This document shows positions 12,603 to 22,470 of a stretch of 64,000 bases of DNA, piece by piece. The notes beneath the pieces are model-generated. The model did no database searches and was not told the DNA's origin. It worked only from the letters and a program-made list of their open reading frames with translations. Location of the stretch: contig NZ_CP009888.1 of assembly GCF_000788395.1 (NCBI RefSeq), forward strand, positions 558,001 through 622,000, given 5' to 3'. How positions within the stretch are numbered: position 1 is the stretch's first letter; every line of letters starts with the position of its first letter. The translations under genes were made by a program, and so were the position numbers. The stretch is from Pseudoalteromonas piratica. Lineage in GTDB: Bacteria > Pseudomonadota > Gammaproteobacteria > Enterobacterales > Alteromonadaceae.

Positions 12603-13508
12603 ATGCATATTGTGAGAATACTTGTAGTAGACGATAGTAAGGCAACACTTGAAATTGTACGTCGCTCACTCGAAGGTTTCGGTTATCGCCACCTATCAAT
12701 AAGAAAAACAAATAACCCTATCGATGCCCTTTCAATTATTGGGCAATGGCAACCGCATATCTTGCTTACTGATTGGAATATGCCGGAACTTAGCGGGATT
12801 GCTTTGATTAAAGCTATTCGCAAGAAAAAGCTGGACACTCAAATCGGCATGATCACAACAATTGAAGAACCACAGCAACTAGAGCAAGCACTGCAAGCTG
12901 GCGCTGACTTTGTTTTGAGTAAACCATTTGATGATGAGCAACTTTATGAAAAGCTTCTTCCTCTGGTGCAAGGAGTAGAGCAAAGTGAAATTATTCTCGA
13001 TGAAATAGAAGAGCTTTCAGAAGGGCTAGCTCTGCCAAACCTTTCACAGTTAGAAAAAAGTTTAATCAAACTCACTTCGGCTGAGCTATCAATTAATACC
13101 ATAAAGCCACAAATATTTGATGAATCTAAGTTGCCTTGCATTATGGCGGTGTTTGAAGACAGTGAAACACAAAAGGTACGTTCAGTAGCACTGCTAGATA
13201 TTTATGCCGCATGCATCTTGGCAAAGAGTAACCCCAATGTAACTAATGGTCACATTCAACGTGTTATTAAATCTAAACGGCCAAGCAAATATGTGATGGA
13301 AACAAGCCAAGAAATATTGCAAAAAGCCGCGGTTGTCTTTCTTGATCACCAAAGTAGAAAAAGTTTACGGCTGAAGAATGCTAATTTTATCGATCAATCT
13401 TTTCCAAAACTCGAGAGTTTGTATAAAACATCAGCCAATAAGAGGCTAGATATTTCTTTGCAAATCCAACCATTGGCGCAAGGTCGCATTACCATTATAG
13501 GCTTTTAA
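12603..13508 (+). CDS. CheY-like response regulator with unassigned C-terminal domain
   Basis: 301 residues. A receiver domain (about 1-125) has ILVVDDS, the phosphoacceptor D57 in LLTDWNMPE, and the conserved lysine in SKPFDD. Residues about 150-301 form a mixed alpha/beta domain (starting near LTSAELSINTIKPQIF) with no DNA-binding helix or catalytic motif that I recognise. It loosely recalls CheC/CheX-type output modules, but this is a guess. No histidine kinase is adjacent. A GTG nine bases downstream is an alternative start. Confidence 0.85.
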   Translation: MHIVRILVVDDSKATLEIVRRSLEGFGYRHLSIRKTNNPIDALSIIGQWQPHILLTDWNMPELSGIALIKAIRKKKLDTQIGMITTIEEPQQLEQALQAGADFVLSKPFDDEQLYEKLLPLVQGVEQSEIILDEIEELSEGLALPNLSQLEKSLIKLTSAELSINTIKPQIFDESKLPCIMAVFEDSETQKVRSVALLDIYAACILAKSNPNVTNGHIQRVIKSKRPSKYVMETSQEILQKAAVVFLDHQSRKSLRLKNANFIDQSFPKLESLYKTSANKRLDISLQIQPLAQGRITIIGF

Positions 13509-13509
13509 A

Positions 13510-13528
13510 GCGTTGCAATTTGCAACGC
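13510..13528. other. hairpin after the response regulator gene
   Basis: GCGTTGCA and TGCAACGC form a perfect 8-bp stem with a 3-base loop two bases after the stop codon. There is no T-tract, so intrinsic termination is uncertain. It may protect the 3' end of the message. Confidence 0.5.
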
Positions 13529-13628
13529 AAAACCCAACTAGAAAATTAAAAGCATAAAAAATTCAATAGATTAAAGTAGGCTCATTTCTTGAATAATCCT
13601 ATTACTCTCGGTAAGAAGGATAATTCAT

Positions 13629-14009
13629 ATGAAAAAACTAATTTGTAGCATGTTTTGTTTTCTACTTGCCGCATGTGGCGGTGGAGGTGCAAGCAATGAG
13701 CAACCACCAGCCCCTTCGCCGGTTGTCGTTCAATCAAATAAGCTTATCGATAACCCTGTCGATGAAAATGCAACGTTTGCCCAATTTAAGCAACATCAAG
13801 TGGAAATCGACCTAAAAGCATTATCTCTCACCGGTAACAACATTTACATCAAAGTGTATGTCGATGCAGAGCAAACCTTATACCTTGGCAAACTTCCAAG
13901 CCAAGAAGTTTTTTCTATTCATGTGCCCAATAATGTTGAAACAATCAAATACGATATCTTTTCAGATTTTGAGCATGACACTCAGTTGTCTGGGGAGGTT
14001 TCACTATGA
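13629..14009 (+). CDS. small lipoprotein upstream of a LruC-domain protein
   Basis: 126 residues with a lipoprotein signal (LICSMFCFLLAAC, lipobox LAAC, Cys16) followed by Gly-rich and Pro-rich spacers. The mature part (about 45-126) is beta-rich with no known motif. It should be acylated and held in the outer membrane. AAGGA lies just before the ATG. Its stop overlaps the ATG of the LruC-domain gene (ATGA), so the two are translationally coupled and the products probably work together at the surface. Confidence 0.8.
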   Translation: MKKLICSMFCFLLAACGGGGASNEQPPAPSPVVVQSNKLIDNPVDENATFAQFKQHQVEIDLKALSLTGNNIYIKVYVDAEQTLYLGKLPSQEVFSIHVPNNVETIKYDIFSDFEHDTQLSGEVSL

Positions 14010-15475
14010 AGCTATTTTATCTTTTTATTGCCCTTTATTGTTCAGCTGCTTTTAGTCTTGATTCGGTAAAATTAAAAGACACCATAAAGCAAGGGTATGG
14101 GTACATTGACTTATTTCGAGCACAGCAAAGTAAAAATAACCTTACAGCTTCCGATCTAGAATTTTTACGTGTGTCGAGTAGTGGGAATCTGGTATTTGCT
14201 GTTGATATTAATGAAGCGGCAAATGGTACAGAAAAAGCGTCGACCCAAGGAGTTACAGTTGATAGCGTGTCTTTAATTATTGTCCGTCAAGGTATTGAAT
14301 CTCGCTATAGCCAGTTCTCAACACCCACTTCTAGCTTAGTGGCGAGAATAGGTGAAACCACTCGAGAATTTCACTACACCTTGATTGGTGAAACCGGGTC
14401 TTCTCGCATTACAGGGTCAGGGCTAAATGATATTACCGCAGCATTCGACAGCTTATTGACTGTTGAAGTGCCGGACTCTATTGAAAATGCCGATGAGGCT
14501 TACTTGGAAGTGCGTTTAATGCAAACGAACACCTCATTAGGTGATCCCGAAGCATTTTATGACTACACAGCAGGCTTTGAAGATCTTGCTTTGGTTAATC
14601 CTTCAGATGCACAGTTTCTTGCTGATTTATCGCCAGGTGTCGATGAAGCCCCTCTGGTTGTTGCACAATCTCAAGTAACTAATCCCGTTGATGCGTGGGT
14701 GTACTACCCGAGTAGCACATCTTATTACGTTGTTGCCTATGAAGACCAATATCCGAACCGTGGTGATTATGATTTTAATGATCTTGTTGTTGGTTACCGT
14801 GTCGGTTTCGGAATGACTGACACCCAAGTAACGTCAGTTATTGGTGTCGGGTATATGATTGCGCGAGGCGCTTCAGCGAATCATAATTGGCATCTGCACA
14901 TTCCCTTTTCAGAACAGGTTTCAGGCAATGCACTCGTGAATTTGTTCAAACCAGATTCAACCGAGCAAATTGATGGTTACCCTCAGCTACAGTCTATTGA
15001 AAACCGCCTAAATCTTAAATTGTATGAAAATACCAAGCACCTAATGAAAGTAGAGGGTTCTGATTTCGCAAATACATTAGCATCACAAACACCGGTAAAA
15101 GGGCATAAATTCAGTTTTTCTTTTGACCTGGATAACCCAATTAGCTTTAGTGCAATCCCTGCAGCACCTTATGACCCATATTTACATGTACTTACTACGG
15201 GTTATGAGATTCATTTATCAGGGCATTTACCCCAGTTATCACATTCAACCAACAGCGGTGATGTATCTACTGACTTCAAAGATCAAGCTGGCTACCCTTA
15301 CGCATTAGTTTTTCCTGATCAGTGGTTACCACCGCTCGAATACACCGATTTAGGCGATGCTTATGATAACTTTGTAGATTATACAATGCACAGTACACAA
15401 GAGTATGAAACTTGGTACAAAAACCCTAAACAAGGAAAAACGAAGTCTATCTCAAGTGCTTTTTGGAAATGGTAA
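14006..15475 (+). CDS. LruC domain-containing secreted protein
   Basis: 489 residues with a signal peptide (LFYLFIALYCSAAFS). The motif DYDFNDLVVGYRV at about residues 252-264 is the hallmark of LruC domains (DUF4842), first named from a Leptospira antigen. The acidic N/D-rich loop suggests calcium binding, which is inference. The rest is beta-rich, with aromatic residues near the C-terminus (TWYKNPKQGKTK). It overlaps the preceding lipoprotein gene by four bases. A bidirectional terminator follows at once. Confidence 0.88.
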   Translation: MKLFYLFIALYCSAAFSLDSVKLKDTIKQGYGYIDLFRAQQSKNNLTASDLEFLRVSSSGNLVFAVDINEAANGTEKASTQGVTVDSVSLIIVRQGIESRYSQFSTPTSSLVARIGETTREFHYTLIGETGSSRITGSGLNDITAAFDSLLTVEVPDSIENADEAYLEVRLMQTNTSLGDPEAFYDYTAGFEDLALVNPSDAQFLADLSPGVDEAPLVVAQSQVTNPVDAWVYYPSSTSYYVVAYEDQYPNRGDYDFNDLVVGYRVGFGMTDTQVTSVIGVGYMIARGASANHNWHLHIPFSEQVSGNALVNLFKPDSTEQIDGYPQLQSIENRLNLKLYENTKHLMKVEGSDFANTLASQTPVKGHKFSFSFDLDNPISFSAIPAAPYDPYLHVLTTGYEIHLSGHLPQLSHSTNSGDVSTDFKDQAGYPYALVFPDQWLPPLEYTDLGDAYDNFVDYTMHSTQEYETWYKNPKQGKTKSISSAFWKW

Positions 15476-15477
15476 AT

Positions 15478-15502
15478 AAAAAGGCGCTTGATGCGCCTTT
15501 TT
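15478..15502. terminator. bidirectional terminator
   Basis: AAAAAGGCGC, loop TTGAT, GCGCCTTTTT. It sits between convergent genes (the LruC protein and a DUF4870 protein) and has A- and T-tracts suited to both directions. Confidence 0.88.
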
Positions 15503-15522
15503 CAGTACCTAACTCGATTAGA

Positions 15523-15888
15523 TTAGAACATCCAAGAGGTTGGGTTTTCAATTGGTTCGTTTTTGTCCAGTGCTTTAAGCCCTTTCACACAACGAACGAT
15601 TAACCATACTAGGTAAAAAAGAAGAATTAGAAGACCAATTCCGACAACAGACAAAATACCGCCAATCACAGCATACAACAAGCCAATCCAGAATGTTCGG
15701 ATTTGGAATTGATAGTGAGTTTGAACCCACTCAGGCGCATCTTTTCGATTTACATATGCCATAATCACAGCAATAAGACCTGTGATACCTAAAATTATAC
15801 TCGCAAGGTAAAGCACATAGTTAATTTTAGCGCCATTTTTTGCCGACGCATCTTGCTTTTCGTTTGTTTCAACTACCTGGTCAGTCAC
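15523..15888 (-). CDS. DUF4870 family small membrane protein
   Basis: 121 residues with three hydrophobic spans: YVLYLASIILGITGLIAVIMAY, then FWIGLLYAVIGGILSVVGIG merging into LLILLFYLVWLIV. The central amphipathic segment WVQTHYQFQIRTFWIG matches the DUF4870/Tic20-like family pattern (xxHxxFQxRTxW). The function is unknown. It stands alone and is preceded on the minus strand by an AAGGAG ribosome site (AAGGAGATAAAAGG just before the ATG). Confidence 0.88.
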   Translation of the reverse strand: MTDQVVETNEKQDASAKNGAKINYVLYLASIILGITGLIAVIMAYVNRKDAPEWVQTHYQFQIRTFWIGLLYAVIGGILSVVGIGLLILLFYLVWLIVRCVKGLKALDKNEPIENPTSWMF

Positions 15889-16415
15889 CTTTTATCTCCT
15901 TATGATGAACTTATTTGTTGCCAGAATGCTTAATTTACAATCATCTTAAATTAATGCAATAAGATAATAACTGAGCGGAGGTGTTAGAGCTTAAATTCTA
16001 GTTGAATAAGAACCAAGAAATAGAAAAGCGACAATAAACTTTAAGTAAAATTTCAACAGTTTTTTAAACTGTATTTCAAGCTATCCGATGCTTTTTTAGG
16101 GCAATCTGTAACAAGTTATTTTTTTAGGTTATCTCTAAAAGTTTTAACTTTTTGACTACCTTTTACATTTATTATTATTTTCGATTGGATGACCGGCGAT
16201 TAAAAAGTGTTCGCCGGATTAATTATTGTTATTTACGCAACAAAATAACCGGTAAACTTCAATTATATTTGAAAACAATGTAAATAGCGTGAATTTTAAC
16301 CAGCCAATATAAACATACTTGCTTACACCGCATCATAGTTTTAAAACACAAAATAGAAAATCCTACGTTATCTTTTGCTTGCACTTTACTTTACGCCATT
16401 CAAAAGGACGCCAAC
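15889..16415. other. gene-free AT-rich stretch with one GC-rich hairpin
   Basis: 527 bp between divergent genes with no supported ORF. The only clear structure is CCGGCGA (16193-16199) with TCGCCGG (16211-16217), a 7-bp perfect stem with an 11-base loop. A possible promoter for the downstream gene, TTGACT at 16152 with a weak -10 near 16175, would put this hairpin at the 5' end of a ~230-nt leader. That is inference. Confidence 0.4.
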
Positions 16416-16739
16416 ATGAAAACGTTACTACTTACAGCAAGCATTGCATTACTTTCCTTCACCAGCACGCAAAGCGTTGCTCATAATATAACACCTGCTA
16501 TTGTGAGTGCAGATTCTTCTGCAGACTCAAGTCTTTGCGTTGCAATAGCGAAAGATAAGCCATTACTTATTTTAAAGCGTTTAAAACAAGCTCGCCTTAA
16601 TAAGCATCAAGCCAAAAAAGTATTACGTTGCAACGGCATGACAGCATCTGAGTTTGCATACAAGCACAATGCCTACAAAGCTATTGCTCGGTTGAACTTA
16701 GCCGAGGAGAAAGAACGATATGCTCACAATTCAAAGTAA
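16416..16739 (+). CDS. DUF3718 family secreted protein
   Basis: 107 residues with a signal peptide (LLLTASIALLSFTSTQSVAH). The mature part has two cysteines in SLCVAIAKDKP and VLRCNGMTASEFAYKHNA, the arrangement of the DUF3718 family of short Alteromonadales periplasmic proteins. They probably form a disulfide. The function is unknown. AAAGGACGCCAAC before the ATG supplies the ribosome site. A terminator follows about 80 bp downstream. Confidence 0.85.
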   Translation: MKTLLLTASIALLSFTSTQSVAHNITPAIVSADSSADSSLCVAIAKDKPLLILKRLKQARLNKHQAKKVLRCNGMTASEFAYKHNAYKAIARLNLAEEKERYAHNSK

Positions 16740-16818
16740 ATTATTTGTTAAATAATTGTACTTGATTTTGTAAAGCGTCATAGCTAATCTTAGTTAAGAC
16801 ATCCCAATCCAATAACCT

Positions 16819-16854
16819 AAAAGGCGAACAGATAATGTTTGCCTTTTGCTTTTT
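16819..16854 (+). terminator. intrinsic terminator
   Basis: AAAAGGCGAACA pairs with TGTTTGCCTTTT (one G-U) around a 5-base loop, followed by GCTTTTTT. It ends the DUF3718 transcript ahead of the histidine kinase gene. Confidence 0.8.
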
Positions 16855-16908
16855 TAGCAAACCCAATTAGTGATAGCATACTAAGATACAGGATTAAGAA
16901 CTCTCGCT

Positions 16909-19059
16909 ATGCTTGATTTAAATACTCTTTACGTCGTTGGTGGCGTTGTTTTATTACTTTCTTGGTTTATCAGCTTTCAAGTGTGGCGTGAAAATAAAAA
17001 TGTAGATGGTGCTTTTACCAATCTATTATTGCCAAGCTTAATGCTGATCGCGCTTATCAATTATTCGCTGTATCTCTACCGCATCGTCGATATTAAAGCA
17101 GGCATAGCGAGTTTAATTGTATTGATTTGCTCAATTCTCAGTATTCATGTACTGCAACGCTTCTTTGCTATTAACAGCAACATCATCAAACTCTTCAATC
17201 TAACGACCATTTGCTGCGTGATCATGTTTGCATGGTATACCTATGGCGAACCCGATATTCACAACCGCCTGGTTATCTTTAATTTTCAACGCTTTTTAGA
17301 AGGCGTGGTAATGCTCTGGGTTTTTGCCAGTATTGATACTTCAAATCATCGCTTTGCAAAACACATTTATTATTGCCACGCTGCTATTTTTATTATCATT
17401 TATCCTGTGCGAACTTATTATTTGGTGCCACTCGAAGCGACAGAAATTTTTAGTGATACCTGGTTTGCAATTGGCGCTATGGTGACGGGCATTTTGAGCC
17501 CGCTACTTTATGCCCTCGGCATGGCGTACTTATGTAGTGAACGTAAGGCCTTACACTTTTCAGAGTTAAAAGATAAAGCTCAGCAAGATGCTGAGCTCAG
17601 AGGGCTATTTTTATCTACGATGAGTCATGAAATTCGCACGCCGTTAAATGGCATTATGGGCAGCGCACAACTGATTTTAAATCAATCGCCCAATGCTAAG
17701 GTGAAGCCGTATTGTGAGGCTATTATCAACTCATCCGAATCACTTAATCTATTGATAGGCAAAGTGCTCGACTACGCAAGGTTAGAACAAAATACTGAAT
17801 CAGGCACCGAAGAAGATATTGAACTAACCCCATGGTTAGAAAACCTGTGTCTGCTCTATCGACCGTTAGCACAACAAAAGCGTATTGATTTTCAGCTTAA
17901 TAACCACCTGCAAAGTAAAGCATGTTATTACTTTGATCAGCAAAGTGTGAGGCAAGTCCTAATTAATTTACTTGGAAATGCCATTAAATTTACCGATAAC
18001 GGCCAAGTTATCTTAACCATCGAAGTATTGGAAAAAGCGCCGCTTGAACATGTGTTGCGATTTACTGTTTCAGATTCAGGTCCCGGTATCGCAGCCTCAG
18101 AGATAGCGCAACTCAAAGAGCCTTATGTGCAAAGTGAAGCTGGTAAAGTTAAGGGTGGAACAGGACTAGGGTTAGCAATTAGTGAGCGCCTACTTAACAA
18201 AATGAACAGTGAGCTTACTATCGAAAGTACACTTGGCCAGGGTAGTCAGTTCAGCTTCGATATTCGCTTCAGTTTAGGCGAGTTGAGTTTAGTTGAGCAA
18301 AGTAAAGTCAGTGCTGACACGCTTACAGGGTTAAATGTTTTACTAGTAGAAGACTTACCACTTAACCAAAAGTTGGCGCTAGAGTTTATGGCAATGGATC
18401 AGCATGCTGTTACCCTCGCCAGCACCGGCCAAGAAGCAATCGACATGGTAAAAACCAATACCTTTGACCTGATTTTGCTGGATATGAATTTACCTGACTT
18501 CTCAGGACAAGATGTGGTCAAAAAGCTCGCCAATTCTCAACATAAAAACAGCCACACGCCTATTCTCGCTTTCACTGCGAGCTTGAGTCCTGATGAAGTT
18601 AAAGAATATTTAGCCCTCGGCATTAAAGATATTGTCGGAAAACCTATTCGCCTCGAAAAATTGCGCCAAGCAATCTTTAACTCGCAACAGCAAGCATATT
18701 CACAAAGCAACCAGCAAATAGATGATGTTCTATTTGATGCTTCTGCGGCTGATAGCTTGAGTGCTTCTTTCGCACAGGAAGAGTTCAATGCAATTTACGA
18801 TGAGTTTATTATGTCGCTGCGTGATAAACTTGCTCGTTGCGAAAATAATTATGAAAAACAAACTGATGAAACAATTCGGATTTTGCATCGCTTAGCAAGC
18901 ACCGCATTACAGTTAGGCTTTAACCGATTTGGTCTTGCACTCAAACAGTGTGAACGTGATTTACTAAATAATACGTTAACTTTTAATAGTGATTTGCTGA
19001 AAAAGTTATGGCAGGAAAGCCTTACCAGTTATTTAGAGTATGCACGCCAACAATTATAA
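16909..19059 (+). CDS. hybrid sensor histidine kinase with receiver and HPt-like domain
   Basis: 716 residues. Seven hydrophobic spans occupy about 1-215 with no large periplasmic domain. The HisKA domain holds H240 in FLSTMSHEIRTPLNG. The ATPase domain has LGNAIKFTDNG (N-box) and GTGLGLAIS (G-box). The receiver domain (about 475-595) has D525 in LILLDMNLPD and a GKPIR lysine. The C-terminal 115 residues include ILHRLASTALQLGF, which fits a HPt histidine motif. All phosphorelay steps are therefore in one protein. The ligand and the output partner are unknown; no regulator is adjacent. Confidence 0.92.
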   Translation: MLDLNTLYVVGGVVLLLSWFISFQVWRENKNVDGAFTNLLLPSLMLIALINYSLYLYRIVDIKAGIASLIVLICSILSIHVLQRFFAINSNIIKLFNLTTICCVIMFAWYTYGEPDIHNRLVIFNFQRFLEGVVMLWVFASIDTSNHRFAKHIYYCHAAIFIIIYPVRTYYLVPLEATEIFSDTWFAIGAMVTGILSPLLYALGMAYLCSERKALHFSELKDKAQQDAELRGLFLSTMSHEIRTPLNGIMGSAQLILNQSPNAKVKPYCEAIINSSESLNLLIGKVLDYARLEQNTESGTEEDIELTPWLENLCLLYRPLAQQKRIDFQLNNHLQSKACYYFDQQSVRQVLINLLGNAIKFTDNGQVILTIEVLEKAPLEHVLRFTVSDSGPGIAASEIAQLKEPYVQSEAGKVKGGTGLGLAISERLLNKMNSELTIESTLGQGSQFSFDIRFSLGELSLVEQSKVSADTLTGLNVLLVEDLPLNQKLALEFMAMDQHAVTLASTGQEAIDMVKTNTFDLILLDMNLPDFSGQDVVKKLANSQHKNSHTPILAFTASLSPDEVKEYLALGIKDIVGKPIRLEKLRQAIFNSQQQAYSQSNQQIDDVLFDASAADSLSASFAQEEFNAIYDEFIMSLRDKLARCENNYEKQTDETIRILHRLASTALQLGFNRFGLALKQCERDLLNNTLTFNSDLLKKLWQESLTSYLEYARQQL

Positions 19060-19206
19060 AAAGGCATTCTGACATACCAAACCTATACCATTGATTTTAT
19101 AGCTATAAATATAAAATAGATATAAAAACGAGTATTAAAGAGTTGATAGCGAAAAGCCTAAAAGTCACCCTAGCAAAACAATAACTTAAATAGATAAGAC
19201 TATTAC

Positions 19207-20235
19207 ATGACGCGCACTGCCTTAACCACATTAGTGTTACTTTGTTTGCTGTTTACCAACTTGATATGTGCAAACACACTTTATAATGATGGTCCTTATC
19301 TGTTCTATAAAAATAACCACATAGAACAAATCGATATTCGCAAGAATACGAAACAGGTCTCAAAGTATGTCGGGCCCCTCACTATCCCCCAAACCTTTTC
19401 AGCTAATAAGGTAGATAGCTATGAGGATGTTGAAAAAATCGCTGCAATAAGTGATATCCATGGTCAATTTGGTATTTTTAAAACCTTATTAATCAACAAT
19501 AAGGTGGTCGACCAACAACTCTATTGGTCATATGGCCGAGGCCATTTAATTATTACTGGTGATATTTTTGACCGCGGTGATACCGTAACAGAAGCGCTTT
19601 GGTTGATATACAAATTAGAACAACAAGCACTAGCAGCTGGAGGTAAGCTGCATTACTTACTAGGTAATCATGAGTATATGGTATTACGTGACGATCAGCG
19701 TTACCTTCATCCTAAATACCTTCATACTGTAACTCACTTTAATAATGATTTGCGCCAACAGTATAGTGAGCAAAGTATTCTAGGCCGTTGGTTAAGAAGT
19801 AAATCAACAATTATTAAGGTTAATGATTTCGTCTTTTTACATGGCGGGATTCATCAAGAGTTTATCGACCTAAATTTAAGTTTAGAGCAAGCAAATGCTG
19901 CATTTCGTAAAACTATCGGGCTGTCAAAAGAGGAAGTCAAAGCCAACTCAACATGGCGCTCATTGCACAGTAGCAATGGCCCAATTTGGTACCGTGGCTA
20001 CTTTCGGGATCAAGACTTAGCGTTAGCACAAGTAGAATCAATATTAGCAAAATTAAATGCAACACAGGTGATTGTCGGACATACATCCATGCCAACAATA
20101 GAAACCCGTTTCAATGGTAAAGTCATCGCAATTGATAGCTCGATAAAACGCGGTGAAAAAGGCGAGTTGCTACTGTGGGAAAATGACAAGTTTAGCCGAG
20201 GAATGCTCTCTGGCGAGCAAAAGCCATTGCAATAA
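19207..20235 (+). CDS. secreted metallophosphoesterase, Shewanella-like phosphatase type
   Basis: 342 residues with a signal peptide (LVLLCLLFTNLICANT). All PPP-family metal motifs are visible: ISDIHGQF, ITGDIFDRGDTV, LLGNHEYM, FLHGGIHQEF and IVGHTSMP. The GDxxDRG/GNHE set with bacterial secretion resembles Shewanella-like (Shelphs) protein phosphatases, which can be tyrosine- or serine-specific. It should act in the periplasm with two metal ions. Its substrate is unknown. It lies alone between the kinase and a TonB receptor. Confidence 0.88.
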   Translation: MTRTALTTLVLLCLLFTNLICANTLYNDGPYLFYKNNHIEQIDIRKNTKQVSKYVGPLTIPQTFSANKVDSYEDVEKIAAISDIHGQFGIFKTLLINNKVVDQQLYWSYGRGHLIITGDIFDRGDTVTEALWLIYKLEQQALAAGGKLHYLLGNHEYMVLRDDQRYLHPKYLHTVTHFNNDLRQQYSEQSILGRWLRSKSTIIKVNDFVFLHGGIHQEFIDLNLSLEQANAAFRKTIGLSKEEVKANSTWRSLHSSNGPIWYRGYFRDQDLALAQVESILAKLNATQVIVGHTSMPTIETRFNGKVIAIDSSIKRGEKGELLLWENDKFSRGMLSGEQKPLQ

Positions 20236-20337
20236 ACTTGCGTGAAATTCTACTTATGGCAAGATGTTACATCACGGTAAAGGCTTTATATCGGCATATA
20301 TCGTTATAAGAACACCCCGTATTATAAGAGTGAGAAA

Positions 20338-22470
20338 ATGCGATTCGCTAGTTACAGTAAAATTAATAATCAAACATTGTTAACATGCAGCTTATTACTC
20401 GCCATAAACTCATCATTTATTCACGCCAACGAAAATAATGATTTATTTGACCTCTCACTCGAGCAATTAATTAATGTTGAAGTCTCTTCTGCTTCCCTTA
20501 CCAAAGAGGCGTTAAGCGAAGCCCCGGTACCTGTCACTGTAATTACCGCCAATATGATAAAACAATCGGGGGCGCGTAATATTAAAGACTTATTGCTCGC
20601 CTATGTGCCGAATATGACACATGTGGAAGATCAAAATGAGCAAAACATTGCAGCAAGAGGCGTGTTTACTTCCTCACAGCAGAAAATTTTATTCTTAATT
20701 GATGGCCATCGTCTAAATAGCAGAAGCTATTCTATGGCTTCTCCAGATTACGCCATCAGCCTTGATAAAATTAAACAAATTGAAGTTTTACGTGGTCCTT
20801 CAAGTTCCATTTATGGCAATGTTGCACTAACAGCAACCGTTAATATTATTTTAAAGTCTGGTAGAGAGCTATCTCAGTCAAAATTAGCCATTACTGCAGG
20901 TAATCAAGGTCATAAACAAGCAAGCCTTACCTTTGGAAAAAGTGAAGCGCATTGGGATTTGCTGGCTTGGGCGCAATATTTTTCAGCTCAAGGCAGCAAT
21001 AAAAACATAGCGCCGAAAGCGAACTACTCACCACAACCTCGCGAAGATGGCTTTGCGCGAATTGGCGCATTTGAAGATAACGCGAGTTATGATATTGGCG
21101 CAAAACTCACCTATCAAAACTGGCATTTTTTCGCCAATACTCGGAGCGCTCACTACATAGAACCTTTTTCAGCTGGCGGGATCAGCGGTGAAGCATACAA
21201 TTATAACACCATCCGAAAACATGCTGGTACAGGACCAGGCTTAGGTTATAAAGCCAGCCACCTTAATATCTCTCATATAGATACGCTCGCTGATTGGCAG
21301 TGGCATCAAGAAATGTATTTTGATGAAAACGAAATTGACTCGGTCGTTGTGACGTCTCCTGCAATAGATCAAGCGGCCAGCGTAGGTTGGCAAGAATATT
21401 CATCTGGCCTTCTAACTCATCTGAGTAAGCGCATTGATAAGTTCGACTACCTTTTTGGAATGCAGTTTGATCATATGAGAGTGACTGACTCTCATTTTGC
21501 CGTGACTTTACGTGGCAGTGATTATGTATCAGCTGATCAGCAAGTGCCTTTAATAAACACCGGCAGTGAGTCTATTTATTCTGCATTTGCGCAAGTTAAG
21601 TACAGCTTTTCACAGCATTGGCTGGCAAATATTGGCGCCCGTTTCGATCAAAAAAGCCGCGCCGGTAGCGATAACATTAATGATTTAAGTCCTCGCCTTG
21701 CAATTATATACCAAGGAGAAGACGGTTATAATTTTAAAGCATCTTATGCAACCTCATTTGTAGATGCCACTTATTGGAATCGTTTTAGTACCTTAAACTC
21801 ATTCCGAGGCGCACAAACTCTTAAACCTGAAAAGCTCTCATCACTGCAGTTCACACCAAGTATTAAACTTGCTGAACACCAATTTTACGGCGCCGTAAAC
21901 CTGTTTTATAACCAACTGGATGACTTTATTTTCCGTGACAATAATGCTGGCGTAGATGAACCGAATTACTCTAATGCAGGTGAATTAACGACCTGGGGCA
22001 TTGAATTAGAGTCTCGATTAAGCAAGCGAAATATGACTTGGCATGCAACAGTCGGTTATCAAGCAGTCATTGATTCTGAACGTTTTGCCACAACAGGCGA
22101 CGAAATCAATAATGTACCCAGCTTGACTGCCAACTTAATCACTAGCTGGCAAGTAAATGATAACGCAGATGCCAGTCTTACTGTGCGCTTTATTAGTGAA
22201 CAGCAATTGCCAATACATATCATCTCAAATGGGCAAGAAATTATCGATCCTTACCCAGATGAAGGCGTCAGTTTTAATGAGCCAGATAACACTGTGGACG
22301 ATGTAATTTTAATTGATACAGCAATTAACTATAAGGTTTTTGATAACTTTTCCATATCTCTCACTGCGCACAATCTATTAGATGCTGACTACCAACAAGG
22401 TGGCACTACGTTACATCCTTATCCACAAGCAGGTCGGAATGTTCGCGCAACCTTGAGCTATTTATTTTAG
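20338..22470 (+). CDS. TonB-dependent outer-membrane receptor
   Basis: 710 residues. A signal peptide (cleaved near FIHANE) precedes a plug domain (about 50-165: VPVTVITANMIKQSGARN, IEVLRGPSSSIYG) and a beta-barrel ending in an aromatic residue (NVRATLSYLF), as needed for assembly. A TonB-box-like acidic start (LFDLSLEQLINVEVSSAS) is present. The substrate cannot be read from sequence. I see no Fur box upstream, so it may not be a siderophore receptor. A direct repeat TATATCG spaced by CA-rich bases lies about 40-50 bp upstream. Its stop overlaps a convergent gene by four bases. Confidence 0.92.
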   Translation: MRFASYSKINNQTLLTCSLLLAINSSFIHANENNDLFDLSLEQLINVEVSSASLTKEALSEAPVPVTVITANMIKQSGARNIKDLLLAYVPNMTHVEDQNEQNIAARGVFTSSQQKILFLIDGHRLNSRSYSMASPDYAISLDKIKQIEVLRGPSSSIYGNVALTATVNIILKSGRELSQSKLAITAGNQGHKQASLTFGKSEAHWDLLAWAQYFSAQGSNKNIAPKANYSPQPREDGFARIGAFEDNASYDIGAKLTYQNWHFFANTRSAHYIEPFSAGGISGEAYNYNTIRKHAGTGPGLGYKASHLNISHIDTLADWQWHQEMYFDENEIDSVVVTSPAIDQAASVGWQEYSSGLLTHLSKRIDKFDYLFGMQFDHMRVTDSHFAVTLRGSDYVSADQQVPLINTGSESIYSAFAQVKYSFSQHWLANIGARFDQKSRAGSDNINDLSPRLAIIYQGEDGYNFKASYATSFVDATYWNRFSTLNSFRGAQTLKPEKLSSLQFTPSIKLAEHQFYGAVNLFYNQLDDFIFRDNNAGVDEPNYSNAGELTTWGIELESRLSKRNMTWHATVGYQAVIDSERFATTGDEINNVPSLTANLITSWQVNDNADASLTVRFISEQQLPIHIISNGQEIIDPYPDEGVSFNEPDNTVDDVILIDTAINYKVFDNFSISLTAHNLLDADYQQGGTTLHPYPQAGRNVRATLSYLF

